Shown: positions 7,344-17,081, counted from the first letter of the stretch. The stretch is 64,000 nt of DNA from JACVRN01 sp036389255 (GCA_036389255.1 DASVQI010000019.1:124001-188000), one strand, 5' to 3'. The notes: generated from the sequence alone by a model not told the origin. A program made the numbers and translations.

Positions 7344-7646
7344 TTATGCGCAGCGTCTGACGCAGTTCCGGTAACGGATTGCGCACGCGCGCCTGCGCCC
7401 CCAGCTTCTTCCTGCGTAGGAGAGACAACGGCTGTACTCGCGCCTGCACCTGCGATAGCACCAGTTCTGCCCGCCCCGTTGTCCGGTGCGCGTGCCCGGC
7501 TCTGTTTGAGGGTCTATTCGCATGGAACGGCGTTGGGGCCGGTTATCGCTCTGGAAAGCTTGCGAGACGGGGATGGCACCGTAAAGCTGTGTGACCAGCA
7601 TGACTATGACTACCATCATAGAGAAACGCGTGACTTCTCGTTTCAT
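7344..7646 (-). CDS. Secreted Arg/Cys-rich mini-protein
   Basis: The protein has 100 residues. Residues 1-30 form a signal peptide (TRFSMMVVIVMLVTQLYGAI, with a likely cut after VSQA). A polar linker follows. The last 40 residues have six cysteines spaced C-x3-C-x6-C-x13-C-x6-C-x3-C, a symmetric pattern, in a very Arg-rich context. This suggests a disulphide-linked helical hairpin. I recognise no family. The gene lies alone between nuoN and the glycosyltransferase, on the same strand as both, and ends at a hairpin terminator. Confidence 0.65.
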   Translation of the reverse strand: MKREVTRFSMMVVIVMLVTQLYGAIPVSQAFQSDNRPQRRSMRIDPQTEPGTRTGQRGGQNWCYRRCRREYSRCLSYAGRSWGRRRACAIRYRNCVRRCA

Positions 7647-7717
7647 TATCAGTTCTCCTCTCTTCCAATCAATGCTTGGCCGCCTGAAAGTCTCTCCCTG
7701 AATGGGAGAGAAAATGC

Positions 7718-9301
7718 TTATCGGGCAGCGACTGCTCCGGCGGCAAGCGGTGTAATCAACTTCTGCGCGAGGTCAATGAAGGGCTGCGGATAGATGCCTA
7801 TTACTATGACGCCGATTAATGAGAAGACGAGCGCCGCCCTCAAGGCCGGAGAGAGCGCAAGCGGCTGGTCGTCCGCCACGCGCTCTCCCAGATACATGAC
7901 GCGTATGAAGCGCACGTAGTAATAGAACGAGACGACCGTGTTGATGATGGCCCACCCGGCCAGCCAGTAATACCAAGCTTTCTTTTCCGCGTCGCCGCGC
8001 CCTATCAGGCCGAGGAAGAGATACCACTTGCCTATGAAGCCGCCCGTGGCGGGCAAGCCTCCAAGCGAGAGCATGAAGATGGCCATCATCGCGGCCATGC
8101 CCGGAGCCTTCTGCGCCAGCCCGGCCATGTCGTTGACGTTATCGCCTATTATCCCTCGCCTTCTTAAGCTGATGATGATGCCGAACGCGCCCATGTTCAT
8201 CAGCGTGTAGACCAGAAGATAGATGATTATGCCTGTGTAGCCGTACGCGTTCCCCGCCACCAGACCGAGCAGTATGTAGCCCGCGTTCGAGATGGAGGAA
8301 TAAGCCAGCAGCCGTTTAGAGTTCTCCTGAGTGACGGCGGCCCAGTTGCCGACCAGAATCGTGACGGCGGCCACGAGCCCTATGAGCGGAGCCCAGTCCA
8401 GCACCGTCCCGCGCAAAGGCCCAAGCGCCTCCATGAAGATGCGCATGAAGAGGGCGAAGCTCGCGGCCTTGGAGCCCGTGGAAAGGAAGGCTGTGACGGG
8501 CGTAGGCGCTCCTTCGTAGGCGTCGGGCGCCCACATGTGAAAGGGCACGGCGCTAATCTTGAAGAAGAGCCCTGCGGCCAGTCCCACCATGCCGAGCATG
8601 ATTAAAGGACGAAGCGGAATCTCGCCCGTCATCACGCCTACATCGTTGACGGACGGCTGCAAAGCCGCTCCCACCATGCGGCTTATCTCGCCAAGGTTTG
8701 TAGAGCCCGCCACCCCGTACAGCAGCGACATCCCGTAGAGCAATATGCCGGAAGAGAAAGCGCCCAGCAGGAAGTATTTCATGGCCGCTTCGTTGGAGCG
8801 CTTCTCGCGCTTGGTGAAGGCCACCAGCACGTAGAAGGTGAGCGCCATCAGCTCAAGGCTTATGTAGAGCGAGATGAGGTCGTAGCCGCAGGCCAGAAAC
8901 ATCATCCCCACTGTCGCAAACAGAATGAGCGCGTAGTATTCGCCGTGCTGCTCGCCTTCGATATCCAGAAAGCGGGTGGAGATGGCGACGGCCAGCGCCG
9001 CGCCTATGAGGAAGATGGCTTTGAACAAGATGGCGAAGCCGTCTATGCGTATCATCCCGAAAAAGCCGTTCAGTGGCAGCAGGTCGCGGTTCGTGTAGTA
9101 GAGCGAGACGAGCGAGACTGCGGCCAGCGCCGTGGAGATGAGCGCGAAATAGGCCGTCCACTTGCTCTTCCTGTACGGCAGTACGACTTCCATCACGAGC
9201 ACTACGCAGGCGCAGACGGTCAGGATAATCTCCGGCGCAATCAGCGCTAGGTCGCGCAGGCTATATAGCTCGGTCGTGTTGGCTTGTAAGAGTAAGAACA
9301 T
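7718..9301 (-). CDS. nuoN: NADH-quinone oxidoreductase subunit N
   Basis: The start is placed at MFLLLQANTTEL (9299-9301), giving 527 residues, because upstream codons overlap the end of nuoM and have no membrane character. It is an antiporter-like proton-pumping membrane subunit of complex I. It has about 14 predicted helices, and the conserved core includes FKISAVPFHMWAPDAYEGAPT and KRLLAYSSISNAGY with the expected lysines. It is the last gene of the nuoC-N operon, 14 bp after nuoM. Confidence 0.95.
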   Translation of the reverse strand: MFLLLQANTTELYSLRDLALIAPEIILTVCACVVLVMEVVLPYRKSKWTAYFALISTALAAVSLVSLYYTNRDLLPLNGFFGMIRIDGFAILFKAIFLIGAALAVAISTRFLDIEGEQHGEYYALILFATVGMMFLACGYDLISLYISLELMALTFYVLVAFTKREKRSNEAAMKYFLLGAFSSGILLYGMSLLYGVAGSTNLGEISRMVGAALQPSVNDVGVMTGEIPLRPLIMLGMVGLAAGLFFKISAVPFHMWAPDAYEGAPTPVTAFLSTGSKAASFALFMRIFMEALGPLRGTVLDWAPLIGLVAAVTILVGNWAAVTQENSKRLLAYSSISNAGYILLGLVAGNAYGYTGIIIYLLVYTLMNMGAFGIIISLRRRGIIGDNVNDMAGLAQKAPGMAAMMAIFMLSLGGLPATGGFIGKWYLFLGLIGRGDAEKKAWYYWLAGWAIINTVVSFYYYVRFIRVMYLGERVADDQPLALSPALRAALVFSLIGVIVIGIYPQPFIDLAQKLITPLAAGAVAAR

Positions 9302-9315
9302 GTTCGATTCCGAAT

Positions 9316-11004
9316 CTACTTTCCTGCTCGTTGCGGTCTGCCTTCTGCTGGCCGCGCTCCGGGGAACGGATAGTTCGGCTGCACCTGCTGCACGACCGAT
9401 GCGACCGGCCTGACTATGTAATCGAGGAACGTCTTTGGATAAACGCCTATCCAGAGCGACAGCACAAGGAGCGGAACCATGTAAGCCCACTCGCGCCCGT
9501 TCATGTCGGACAGCTTCTCGTTCTTAGGATTGTCAACGCTGCCGAAGAACATCCTCTGGTAAAGAAGCAGCATGTAGCCCGCGTTGAGGATGATTCCGAT
9601 TGCGGCCCACGCGGCCCAGTACGGGTTGGCTTCGAACGCGCCGCGCATGGCCAGAAATTCAGAGATGAAGACGGCCAGAAGCGGTAGGCCAATCGCCGTC
9701 ATGGCCATAGCCAGAAAGACCGCAGCATAGCCCGGCATGACGTGCGAGAGCCCGCCAAACTCGGCCACGTTTCTAGTGTGTCGGCGCTCGTAGATGATTC
9801 CCACCAGCAGGAAGAGCGCGGCTGAGTAGACGCCGTGGCTAATCATGTGAAGCACCGCGCCGTTCATCCCGTTCGGGTTCAGAGCGAAGAGCCCCAGCAT
9901 GACTATGCCCATAGAAGAGACGGAGGAATACGCGACCAGCTTTTTCACGTCACCGTCCCGCTTGACCACGAAGTACATGGCGGCCAGCGCTCCGTAGATG
10001 ATGCCTATGATGGCGAGCGTTATCATCACCGTACGCACGCCGAAAGTACCGAAGTAGCTCTGGTCGCCCGACGCCTTCGGAAACATGGGCAGGTTGAAGC
10101 GGAAGAAGCCATAGGTGCCGAGCTTGAGCAGTATGCCCGCGAGAATCACGCTGCCCGCCGTGGGCGCTTCCACGTGCGCGTCCGGCAGCCATGTGTGAAA
10201 CGGGAACATCGGAACCTTGATGGCAAAGCCTATGGCGAAGGCCGCGAACAGCAGCACCTGCATCGTCCCCATGGGTAGGACGGAGCCCAGCGCCTGCATG
10301 TAGATGATATTGAAAGTGCCCGTCCCGTTTGCCTGCGCCTGCTGGTAGCTGTTGAAGACCATGTCGCGGGCTGGCCCGGCGAGCGTCTCAATAGTGGCTG
10401 TTGAAATCTGTCCGGCAAGCGCCATGTCCTGCGTCAGGAAATACATCTTCAGCACGCCGAGCAGCATCAGCACAGAGCCGACCAGCGTGTAGAGGAAGAA
10501 CTTTATGGCCGCGTACAATCGTCTCTCGCCGCCCCAGACGCCTATCAAAAAATACATAGGCACGAGCGAGACTTCGAAGAAGAGATAGAAGAGGAACAGG
10601 TCTAGAGAGGCGAAGACTCCGACCACCGCAGTTTGCAGGAAAAGCAGCAGGGCGTAGTACTCCTTCTCGCGCTTCTGTATGTAGTTCCATGAAGAGAGCG
10701 AGGAGATAAGGCCGAGCAGCGTAGTCAAGACAATCAGCAGCATGGAGACGCCGTCCACGCCCATCTGGTAACGCGCGCCTATGACCGGAATCCACCTGTA
10801 GTCTTCCAGAAACTGCATCCCCCCCGCGCCCCTGTCATAAGAGAAGAGCAGGAGCGAGAGGAGAAAGACAATCCCGAACCAGAGGGTCGCAAACCTCTTG
10901 ATGAGGCTCGATTGCTCTTTCTTCATCAGCGCGATGATGATGATTGCGCCGACTGCGGGAAGCCAGGTGATGATAGATAAAAGATACGGGATTTGAGCTT
11001 TCAC
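9316..11004 (-). CDS. nuoM: NADH-quinone oxidoreductase subunit M
   Basis: This 562-residue antiporter-like subunit of complex I carries the family core FAIKVPMFPFHTWLPDAHVEAP and DVKKLVAYSSVSSMG. It is longer than the usual ~500 residues owing to a loop of about 40 residues (TLAGPARDMVFNSYQQAQAN region) between helices. It lies between nuoL and nuoN on the same strand, 55 bp after nuoL. Confidence 0.95.
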   Translation of the reverse strand: MKAQIPYLLSIITWLPAVGAIIIIALMKKEQSSLIKRFATLWFGIVFLLSLLLFSYDRGAGGMQFLEDYRWIPVIGARYQMGVDGVSMLLIVLTTLLGLISSLSSWNYIQKREKEYYALLLFLQTAVVGVFASLDLFLFYLFFEVSLVPMYFLIGVWGGERRLYAAIKFFLYTLVGSVLMLLGVLKMYFLTQDMALAGQISTATIETLAGPARDMVFNSYQQAQANGTGTFNIIYMQALGSVLPMGTMQVLLFAAFAIGFAIKVPMFPFHTWLPDAHVEAPTAGSVILAGILLKLGTYGFFRFNLPMFPKASGDQSYFGTFGVRTVMITLAIIGIIYGALAAMYFVVKRDGDVKKLVAYSSVSSMGIVMLGLFALNPNGMNGAVLHMISHGVYSAALFLLVGIIYERRHTRNVAEFGGLSHVMPGYAAVFLAMAMTAIGLPLLAVFISEFLAMRGAFEANPYWAAWAAIGIILNAGYMLLLYQRMFFGSVDNPKNEKLSDMNGREWAYMVPLLVLSLWIGVYPKTFLDYIVRPVASVVQQVQPNYPFPGARPAEGRPQRAGK

Positions 11005-11059
11005 TTTTGTCCCTCGGTAAAGAGAATTAAGCCGGTCAGCAACTAGAGTTCGTCACTGA

Positions 11060-13792
11060 CTAAAAGTTGGCGGCGAAAATGCCGCGCACAGCCGCCAGAA
11101 TCTCGCCTCCGAAAAATATAGCGACGGCTATGACCAGCCCGACCACCATAACCAGAGCGTAGTTCGCGGTGAATCCCGTCTGCGCCGCGCGAAGCACAGG
11201 ATTCATAAGGACTCTGATGAACCCCGCGACCGTGTTGACGAGGCCGTCCACCACGTACTTGTCGAAGCCGCCCGTCACCAGACTGGTAAAGCGCGTCAAC
11301 CGCGCCGTGCCGTTGACCGCGCCGTCCAATCCCTTTGAATCTATGAAGTAGACGCCGCGCGACGCGTCCATAGTGCGGCGCGTAAAGAGCATGCCGTAAA
11401 GCTCATCTATCCAGTACTTGTTATAGCTGGCGCGATAGATTGGCCCGAGCCTGCGCGCCCACGCGTCAGCGAGTCCGGGCCGCCAGACGTAGAAGAGCAG
11501 GCCCATGAATATCCCGAAGCCCGCCACGACGAGCGAGACGGCAATGAAGAACCATTCGGCGGCGGTGTGGCTATGGAATATCTCTTCGACCGCGTGCGCC
11601 AGATTGAAGTGATGGTCGCCGTAAGGCGTGCGCGACTCTTCACCTATGTTGACCAATCCTTCGTCCGTCCCGCGCTTTCCCTGACTGGCCAGAGGCTCGC
11701 TCGTGGTTGGAAGCGGCGCTCCCTTGCTCTCGCCTGCGGCGGCCTCTTCGGTGCTCTCTTTTCCAAAGCCGCGCGTCACGGGATTCCAGATGACCGGCTC
11801 AAGCCAGTTGACTATGTTCAAGCGCCCGCCCGCGTGATGGCCTCCCGTGAACACAGGGCTGATGCCTATGAACCCGCCTATCACAGCCAACACAGCCAGC
11901 GCCACCAGAGGCACCCACATGGAAGGCGGCGACTCGTGCGGCATGTGCGCCGCGTGTCCGCCGTGTCCGCTCGCGTGACGAGCGTGCGCGTCGTGGCCGG
12001 GCTTGCCTATGTGGTCGCCTGCGCGGGCCGCAGGGATAGCCTGCGCGGAACCGGCTGCCGCTTCGCTCTCAAGCTCGTCGCCTTCTCTATAGCCTATCGA
12101 ATCGGTCGGCGCGTCGTGCGACGCATCTCCTTCCGCGTAAGCATGAGCGTGCGCCTCGTCGGCCTGCCCTCCGGCTGGCGCTTCCAGAAATCGCGCTTTG
12201 CCCCAGAAGGTCATGGCGACCAGCCGCGTCATGTAGAAGGCCGTGCAGGTCGCGGCGATTGTTGCCACAACCCACAGAATCCAACCGCCCGGAATATACT
12301 CTGTGGAGGCGGTGTTCCACAGTATCTCGTCCTTAGACCAGAAGCCGCTAAACGGAATGATGCCGCAGATGGCAAGCCAGCCCGCCATGAAAGTCCAGTA
12401 CGTGATGGGCATGTACTTCTTCAAGCCGCCCATGCGCCGCATGTCCTGCTCGTGATGCATCCCGTGTATCACGCTTCCCGCGCCCAGAAACATGAGCGCC
12501 TTGAAGAAGGCGTGCGTCATCACGTGAAAGATGCCTATGATGAACGCGCCGACTCCGCAGGCCAGAAACATGAAGCCGAGCTGCGAGACGGTCGAATAGG
12601 CAAGCACCTTCTTGATGTCGTTCTGCGTGATGCCTATCGTGGCGGCGAAGATTGCCGTGGCAGCGCCTACGACTGCTACCACGAGCATCATCGTCTGAGA
12701 ATGCTGGAAGATGACGTTGGTGCGCGTCAGCATGTAGAGGCCAGCCGTTACCATCGTCGCCGCGTGAATCAGAGCGGAGACGGGCGTCGGGCCCGCCATG
12801 GCATCCGGCAGCCACACGTACAGGGGTATCTGAGCGGATTTGCCGCAAGCGCCCACGAAGAGGCCGAGCGCAATCCAGCTCATGATTCCCCACTGGCCCA
12901 GAGCCTCAAGCGGGTACAGGGCAGCCTGCGCGGTTACGCTCGTGTACTGCGAAGTTCCGAAGGTGGCTATGACGGCGAAGACGGCTAAGGCGAAACCGAA
13001 ATCACCGATGCGATTTGTGATGAAAGCCTTGCGAGAGGCGTCGCCCGCCTCTTTGCGGTCGAAGTAGTAGCCTATGAGCAGGTAGGAGCAGAGGCCCACG
13101 CCCTCCCAGCCTACGAACATCATCATGAAGTTCGAGCCCATCACGAGCACCAGCATGGAGAACATGAAGAGGCCAAGGTAGGCGAAGAAGCGATAGAAAC
13201 CTTTATCGCCATGCATGTAGCCCGTGGCAAAGACGAAGATGCAAAGCCCCACGCCCGTCACAATCAGCATGAAGATGGACGAAAGCGGGTCTAGCTGGTA
13301 GCTCCACTCAACGTTCAAATCAAAGCCCCGGCCCGTGCGCTCGTTCGGAGAGCGGTCGGCCGCGGCCTGTGCGCCCAGCGCGCGCTCGTCTGCCGACACG
13401 GACGCCGCGCCTTCACGCGACGGGGAAGACGCGCCTTCTCTCCTAGAAGAGGATGCGCCCTCTCGCGCGCCTCTTTCGGCTGACGACTGGCCGCCGCTTC
13501 CGGCCCGCGCACGCTCCGGCGTGCCCTGTGTTATCTCTCCTGCGCCGCCCGTAATCCACGTGAAGCTATAGGGAAATCCGCCCTCTTCGCTCGTCACGTA
13601 GGGTCTGGGCCAACGGTCGCCCGTGCCGTAGCTGAAGACGGCGGCGAGGCTAATCAGAAACGCCAGCGCCACACTCCCGACGGCGATTGCGCTTATCACT
13701 CTCTCCGAAAAGCGCAGTGCGCGTCCGAGCAGCCCGTTGATAGCCGCACCCACGAGTGGCAGAAGCGGAACAAGCCAGATGAGTTTATACAT
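11060..13792 (-). CDS. nuoL: NADH-quinone oxidoreductase subunit L, greatly enlarged
   Basis: It has 910 residues, whereas NuoL is normally about 610-650. The core is intact: FVGWEGVGLCSYLLIGYYF, GKSAQIPLYVWLPDAMAGPT, DIKKVLAYSTVSQLG, and the C-terminal lateral helix region. Three hydrophilic insertions account for the extra length. Residues ~82-157 are Ser/Arg/Glu/Ala-rich with tandem EGASS repeats. Residues ~535-622 are rich in His, Ala and Gly. Residues ~675-725 are acidic and polar. All lie in loops between membrane helices. The frame is open throughout with no sign of frameshift. Confidence 0.95.
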   Translation of the reverse strand: MYKLIWLVPLLPLVGAAINGLLGRALRFSERVISAIAVGSVALAFLISLAAVFSYGTGDRWPRPYVTSEEGGFPYSFTWITGGAGEITQGTPERARAGSGGQSSAERGAREGASSSRREGASSPSREGAASVSADERALGAQAAADRSPNERTGRGFDLNVEWSYQLDPLSSIFMLIVTGVGLCIFVFATGYMHGDKGFYRFFAYLGLFMFSMLVLVMGSNFMMMFVGWEGVGLCSYLLIGYYFDRKEAGDASRKAFITNRIGDFGFALAVFAVIATFGTSQYTSVTAQAALYPLEALGQWGIMSWIALGLFVGACGKSAQIPLYVWLPDAMAGPTPVSALIHAATMVTAGLYMLTRTNVIFQHSQTMMLVVAVVGAATAIFAATIGITQNDIKKVLAYSTVSQLGFMFLACGVGAFIIGIFHVMTHAFFKALMFLGAGSVIHGMHHEQDMRRMGGLKKYMPITYWTFMAGWLAICGIIPFSGFWSKDEILWNTASTEYIPGGWILWVVATIAATCTAFYMTRLVAMTFWGKARFLEAPAGGQADEAHAHAYAEGDASHDAPTDSIGYREGDELESEAAAGSAQAIPAARAGDHIGKPGHDAHARHASGHGGHAAHMPHESPPSMWVPLVALAVLAVIGGFIGISPVFTGGHHAGGRLNIVNWLEPVIWNPVTRGFGKESTEEAAAGESKGAPLPTTSEPLASQGKRGTDEGLVNIGEESRTPYGDHHFNLAHAVEEIFHSHTAAEWFFIAVSLVVAGFGIFMGLLFYVWRPGLADAWARRLGPIYRASYNKYWIDELYGMLFTRRTMDASRGVYFIDSKGLDGAVNGTARLTRFTSLVTGGFDKYVVDGLVNTVAGFIRVLMNPVLRAAQTGFTANYALVMVVGLVIAVAIFFGGEILAAVRGIFAANF

Positions 13793-13796
13793 AAGC

Positions 13797-13865
13797 GGGT
13801 GTCAGGTGTCGGGTGACGGGTGCCAGTAAAAGCCGGACTTTCTTTACCGGCGCCTGACACCCGAA
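13797..13865. repeat. Intergenic hairpin built from GGTGTCAGGTG words
   Basis: Tandem variants of GGGTG(T/A)C in the left arm are complemented by GGCGCCTGACACCC in the right arm, between nuoK and nuoL. Related words recur at 17546-17632 and 53949-54014. Located inside the operon, it may tune nuoK/nuoL expression. Confidence 0.7.
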
Positions 13866-13870
13866 ACACG

Positions 13871-14272
13871 TCACCACTTTAGTAAATCTATCTTATCAAG
13901 CCATATCGTCTCTCGATTGCGGTAGAGCGCGATGACGATGCCCAATCCTATGGCGGCTTCGGCAGCCGCGACCACTATGATGAAGACCGTGAAAACCTGT
14001 CCGGCGATGGCGTTCGGGTTGCCCACGTTGAAAAGGTAGCGCGAGAAGGCTATGAAATTCAGATTGGCCGCGTTCAGGATAAGCTCTATGGACATGAAGA
14101 TGACTATGATGTTGCGGCGCACCAGCACTCCTGCGACTCCTATGATGAAGAGCAGCGCGGCTATGACCAGAAACTTGGAAAGGTCTGGCTGCTTAGCGCC
14201 CTCCCACGCGACCTCCAGCCGCGAGCCGGATGCTCCCTGAAGAACGAGCGCAAGTGAAAGATAGTTAGTCAT
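13871..14272 (-). CDS. nuoK: NADH-quinone oxidoreductase subunit K
   Basis: This 133-residue protein has three transmembrane helices and the conserved membrane Glu in FMSIELILNAANLNF and a second in AAEAAIGLGIVIALY. These residues belong to the proton path of complex I. It is about 30 residues longer than the usual 100 because of an N-terminal extension. Its start overlaps the nuoJ stop by 4 bp (ATGA), which indicates translational coupling. Confidence 0.95.
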   Translation of the reverse strand: MTNYLSLALVLQGASGSRLEVAWEGAKQPDLSKFLVIAALLFIIGVAGVLVRRNIIVIFMSIELILNAANLNFIAFSRYLFNVGNPNAIAGQVFTVFIIVVAAAEAAIGLGIVIALYRNRETIWLDKIDLLKW

Positions 14273-14979
14273 GGCTTTGAACCTATGTCGCGCGGGCTGG
14301 CGGGCAAATCCTCGCCGTCCGTGACCGTTGGAGCCGCTTCACTCAGGACTTCCGGGTCTACGTCGTCCACGGCCGCTTCCTGCTTGATGGTGCGCGCCAG
14401 CATGACGGAGCCTATGATGGCTACGAGCAGGAGGACGCTGGCAATCTCAAACGGCAGAGAGGCGTAGCGATAGAGACTGCCGCCTATGCGCTCCGTGTCG
14501 TGCGTCAGTCTCATGGTGTTGGTCGCGGCCACGGGCAGCGCCTGCTCTTCCATCGCGCGCCTGACGTTGACGTCAGCCAGCCGGCCTTCCTTCTGGTCGC
14601 GTTCCTGCATGGCCTTCCAGCCCTGATTGAGGCCGAAGACCATTCCTATGACGAGCAGCGCTGAGAAGAGAATGCTGGCGGCGACCTGCGGCGTGCTGTT
14701 GAAGATAAGGTCGTTGCCGCGCTCTTCGGCCCCCACGTTGACCAGCATGATGACGAAGAGAAAGAGCACCATCACGCCGCCCACGTAGACCAGAATCTGC
14801 GCGCCCGCCACGAACTCCGCGCCGAGCAGTATGAAGAGAGCGGCGACGGAGACGAGCGTGGAGATTAAGAACATGGCGCTATGCACGGCGTTGCGCGCCA
14901 GCACCGTCAGAAGCGCGGCCATCAGCGCCGTGATGGCGAAGACCCAGAAGAAGACGGCTTCCCAACCAGTAAGAGTCAT
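14269..14979 (-). CDS. nuoJ: NADH-quinone oxidoreductase subunit J
   Basis: This 236-residue membrane subunit of complex I has five predicted helices and the conserved region VYVGGVMVLFLFVIMLVNV. A hydrophilic segment (about residues 125-165) and an acidic C-terminal tail lengthen it relative to the common 165-185 residues. It overlaps nuoK by 4 bp. The 133-bp gap upstream to nuoI contains no gene. Confidence 0.93.
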   Translation of the reverse strand: MTLTGWEAVFFWVFAITALMAALLTVLARNAVHSAMFLISTLVSVAALFILLGAEFVAGAQILVYVGGVMVLFLFVIMLVNVGAEERGNDLIFNSTPQVAASILFSALLVIGMVFGLNQGWKAMQERDQKEGRLADVNVRRAMEEQALPVAATNTMRLTHDTERIGGSLYRYASLPFEIASVLLLVAIIGSVMLARTIKQEAAVDDVDPEVLSEAAPTVTDGEDLPASPRDIGSKP

Positions 14980-15112
14980 GAGTACAAAATCCTGCTTGAA
15001 GGCCGGGCGCTTCCACCGAGAGCGAGCGCGTGCGGTCTTACAGATTATGAAAAGCTTACGAGTTGTAACCCTTGTTCGCGGCCCGAAAGAGCCTCTTACA
15101 GACTAAGCTTAC

Positions 15113-15646
15113 TTACGATTCGTACTTGACTGTTTCGCGTCCCTGCTCCAGCATCTCGCGGTTCCAGACGAAGCCCGCGCGCGTGTAAGTCGCAAGCTCG
15201 AAATCCTGCGTCAGCTCAAGGCAGTTAGTAGGACAAGCCTCCTGGCAGAGCGCGCAGAACATGCAGCGAGAGGTGTCGAAGATGAACTCGTCCAGCACCT
15301 TCTTCTTGCGCGGCTTGCCGGCGACGGTAATTTCTATGTCCATAGGGATGACATCAATGCAATCCTCCGGACAGGCCAGCGCGCAGAGGTTACAGGCGAT
15401 GCAGAGCGTATCGTGCGTCTCTGGATCCATGTTCAGACGCGGCGCGCCGTGAAAGCGCGGTGCGACTTCCGGGCGCACCTTCGGATATTGCTCCGTGTAG
15501 ATGCCCTTACCGGCCACGGCATCTTTGTCCGTCATCGCGCCGATGTTGTACCTGAGGGTCAGCCCAAGCCCTTTAAGAATATCTATCAGGAAGAAGCGCT
15601 TGAGCTTCTCCATGAAAGTCGGTTGCGGAACGCTTACTTTCGGCAT
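15113..15646 (-). CDS. nuoI: NADH-quinone oxidoreductase subunit I
   Basis: This 177-residue peripheral-arm subunit holds two [4Fe-4S] clusters (N6a and N6b). Both binding motifs are present: CIACNLCALACPEDC and CMFCALCQEACPTNC. The N-terminal amphipathic part (LIDILKGLGLTLRYN) fits membrane-arm contact. It lies between nuoH and nuoJ on the same strand. Confidence 0.96.
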   Translation of the reverse strand: MPKVSVPQPTFMEKLKRFFLIDILKGLGLTLRYNIGAMTDKDAVAGKGIYTEQYPKVRPEVAPRFHGAPRLNMDPETHDTLCIACNLCALACPEDCIDVIPMDIEITVAGKPRKKKVLDEFIFDTSRCMFCALCQEACPTNCLELTQDFELATYTRAGFVWNREMLEQGRETVKYES

Positions 15647-15713
15647 AAGACCTCGGTGACGAGCGACGAGTTACGGGCAGGAAGAGATTTCATCCTGCCA
15701 CTTATCGCTACGC

Positions 15714-17072
15714 TTATCCTCCCTCGCTCGGCGCGGGTGCGGCGGCGGTTGTGGCTGCGACGGGCGCGACTGCGGGACGCCCCTTCGGTATATCAATCAA
15801 GCGTATCTTACGGCGCTGCTTCTTCAAATTGAAATCGCGCGAGCGCCAGTTGATGGCGGAAAGAATCCCGGCTGTGATGAAGAGCCCGCCCCAGCCTATG
15901 ACGATGACGAGTATCTGCCCCGTCCTCGTCAGATTCAGACCGTTCTGCATTGACTCAATAGTCCTGTAGCCGCTCCAGCCGTCCAGCGCCTGTACAAGGA
16001 AGATGGCAATCGCGGACAGGATGACGTTGACGAGGGCCGAAGGAATCATCCACTTCCAGCCTATGTCCATCAGTTGGTCGTAGCGGAAGCGCGGCAGCGT
16101 CCACCTGAGCCAGAAATAGACGTAAAGCAGCACCGCCACCTTAATCATGAAGATGAGTATGCTGGCTATGACGTAGAGATTATGATAGCCGCGCGCTTCT
16201 GTCAGGCCGTAGACGAACGGGAAATACCAGCCGCCCAGATAAACGGTCGTGGCGATTGCCGAGATGACGACCATCGCCGCGTACTCCGCCATGAAGAAGA
16301 GCGACCAACGCATCCCGGAATATTCGGTGTGAAAGCCCGCGACCAGCTCGGATTCCGCTTCGGGCAAATCGAAGGGCGCGCGGTTGTTCTCCGCAATCCC
16401 GCTCACCAGAAAGATAAAGAAGCCGAGCGGCTGATAGAAGACGAACCAGATTGAATCAGAGCCCTGAGCCTCGACTATCCCGGACAGGCTGAGCGTGCGC
16501 GCGAACATCAGCGCGCCGACGATGGAGAGCCCAAGCGCGACTTCGTAAGAGATCATCTGCGCGCTAGAGCGCAAGCCGCCAAGGAGCGCGTACTTTGAGT
16601 TGGAAGACCAGCCCGCCAGAATCAGGGCTAGCACGCCGACGCTCGAAACCGATAGCACGAAGAGGATGCCTATGTTGACATCCGTGATGACGCCCCAGTT
16701 GGGCGCAAACGGAACCACCGCCAGAACTACGAAAGCCGCCACGACGGCTATGTAAGGCGCGAACTTGAAGATGTAGGGGTCTGCCTTGTCGGGCGTGAGG
16801 TCTTCTTTCGTCAAGAGCTTGAGCGCGTCGGCCAGTGGCTGCAACAGCCCCCAAGGGCCAACGCGCATAGGCCCAAGTCGCGCCTGCATGAAGGCGGAAA
16901 TCTTTCGCTCGGCGTAGGTCGCGTAGAGAGCATAGACGGCAACAATCGTCACTACCGCGCCTATCTGTATGAAAGGCCAGAGGACGTAGTTGACCGTCTC
17001 CGTGCTGAAGTATTTCAACAACAGCCAGTCAATAAAGCTCGGCGGCGCGAATGTGGCGAGTGCGTTTGTCAT
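15714..17072 (-). CDS. nuoH: NADH-quinone oxidoreductase subunit H
   Basis: This 452-residue membrane subunit forms much of the quinone-binding chamber. Family motifs include FMQARLGPMRVGPWGLLQPLAD, NNRAPFDLPEAESELVAGFH and YFWLRWTLPRFRYDQLM. It is longer than usual because of an extra C-terminal helix and a basic, Ala/Pro-rich tail (KKQRRKIRLIDIPKGRPAVA). It follows the allA-like gene by only 9 bp. Confidence 0.95.
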   Translation of the reverse strand: MTNALATFAPPSFIDWLLLKYFSTETVNYVLWPFIQIGAVVTIVAVYALYATYAERKISAFMQARLGPMRVGPWGLLQPLADALKLLTKEDLTPDKADPYIFKFAPYIAVVAAFVVLAVVPFAPNWGVITDVNIGILFVLSVSSVGVLALILAGWSSNSKYALLGGLRSSAQMISYEVALGLSIVGALMFARTLSLSGIVEAQGSDSIWFVFYQPLGFFIFLVSGIAENNRAPFDLPEAESELVAGFHTEYSGMRWSLFFMAEYAAMVVISAIATTVYLGGWYFPFVYGLTEARGYHNLYVIASILIFMIKVAVLLYVYFWLRWTLPRFRYDQLMDIGWKWMIPSALVNVILSAIAIFLVQALDGWSGYRTIESMQNGLNLTRTGQILVIVIGWGGLFITAGILSAINWRSRDFNLKKQRRKIRLIDIPKGRPAVAPVAATTAAAPAPSEGG

Positions 17073-17081
17073 GTTCTGCTT

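Noticed and set aside
11567..12988. 473-codon plus-strand ORF opposite nuoL
   Set aside because: It is antisense to the nuoL core and gives a His/Arg-rich sequence without domains. It is a typical high-GC shadow.
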